This document shows positions 63,365 to 64,000 of a stretch of DNA of 64,000 bases, one piece after another. How positions within the stretch are numbered: the stretch's first letter is position 1; the number at the start of each line of letters is the position of its first letter. The notes beneath the pieces are model-generated. The model saw nothing but the letters and a program-made list of their open reading frames with translations, did not search any database and had not been told where the DNA came from. The DNA lies in the NCBI GenBank assembly GCA_022410635.1, contig JAJVDF010000466.1:528508-592507 (forward strand). Reading direction: 5' to 3'. This DNA comes from Tretioscincus oriximinensis. Its lineage: Eukaryota > Chordata > Lepidosauria > Squamata > Gymnophthalmidae. The position numbers and the translations under genes are program-made.

Positions 63365-64000
63365 GCCTGGGCACTCCATGCGGCCACCTAGCCTAAGGAT
63401 CCCCTTGCCATCTTCCTCACCCAGCACCTGCCCAAGTAACAGGGCACTCCACAGGGGAACAGCAGGATCCAGAGGCCAGGTGTCCACTTGAAGTGCACAG
63501 AAGGGTACTTAAAATGGGACAATATTTACACCACTTTCAGTTTAAATTGCTAATACAACGGAGGAAAAGGAGTAATTTCTTTCTCCCCTGTCAGGCCAAT
63601 AAACCTTTGCTTTCCTCTCCATCATTTTATTTTTTGCCAGTGGGAATGCAGCCACGATGGTGTTTTTTAAATTCCATCTGAATGGGGACCAAGTTAAGTA
63701 GATTACCTCACCATCCTATTCTTGTGTTTATTCTCTATACCACATGTGCTTCACAAAATCTACCCTCTCATCCTTAATTTCCTCTACTCATGCTGAATCT
63801 CCACTCATCCATGAAGGTGGCCGGTAAAATGACTTCTGCCGCCACATTTCCACATGTGGGCAAAACAGAAGGCATCTTGCCATTGTCCCGCCTTGTTTCC
63901 TAGTAAGATCATCAGCAGAGGTACATTTTGGGAGTGGACAATTTCCATCCTGAACAAAGGCCCTGTGGTATACTACTGGAAATGACACCTCTGGGGCTGG

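Larger units (their letters stand above)
62100..64000. other. Region upstream of F10
   Basis: Holds two miniature elements (62989-63143, 63279-63364) and otherwise no recognisable exon. The F7 last exon expected next in this orientation is not seen; it may lie beyond the window. Confidence 0.55.

Overview
The window is vertebrate genomic DNA, almost certainly from a squamate reptile (lizard or gecko grade; I cannot name the species). The reasons are tRNA-headed Sauria-type SINEs ending in a Bov-B-like tail with TTC repeats, a mixture of CR1, L2 and L1 LINE fragments, abundant short hAT and Tc1/mariner elements, and protein-coding exons that match vertebrate genes with some divergence. Scattered single Ns and two N-rich patches show a draft assembly.

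Four genes lie in the conserved vertebrate order CUL4A - PCID2 - PROZ - F10 (human 13q34 order, read from the other end). (1) CUL4A coding exon 1 is at 1230-1413 (-) in a CpG-rich block, with the start of intron 1 below it, including a long GAA/TTC tract. (2) PCID2 is complete (+): 14 coding exons from 6935 to 19228 encode 399 aa, the length of the human protein, behind a second CpG-rich promoter at about 5240-5600. Its intron 4 is a clear AT-AC U12-type intron. (3) PROZ (protein Z) is complete (-): 8 exons from 34044 down to 20549, 405 aa. All three catalytic-triad positions of its protease-like domain are replaced, and two of its introns use GC donors. (4) F10 (coagulation factor X) is complete (-): 8 exons from 61926 down to 44338, 481 aa, with an intact triad and activation site. 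CUL4A and PCID2 are divergent, PCID2 and PROZ are convergent, and PROZ and F10 are in tandem.

PCID2 is a TREX-2-type mRNA export factor and CUL4A a ubiquitin-ligase scaffold; both are housekeeping genes with CpG promoters. PROZ and F10 are liver-secreted, vitamin K-dependent Gla-EGF-EGF-protease proteins of blood coagulation with identical exon phases (a tandem duplication). Each has an HNF4-type DR1 motif 60-90 bp upstream of its ATG, which fits liver expression. F7, next in the human order, is not seen in the last 2 kb.

Most of the rest is introns and intergenic DNA packed with repeats. The most notable are an eight-copy family of about 200-bp near-perfect hairpins (TIR TAGGCTGACCAGATGACCCC, 8-bp target duplications), three 540-600 bp hAT elements built of nested palindromes with perfect 8-bp target duplications, further hAT, pogo-like and Tc1-like miniature elements, an L2 LINE in PROZ intron 7, and a recurrent repeat containing a hammerhead-like core. 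I found no new gene system. The most interesting signals are the unusual splice sites, the fully dead PROZ active site and the foldback transposon families.
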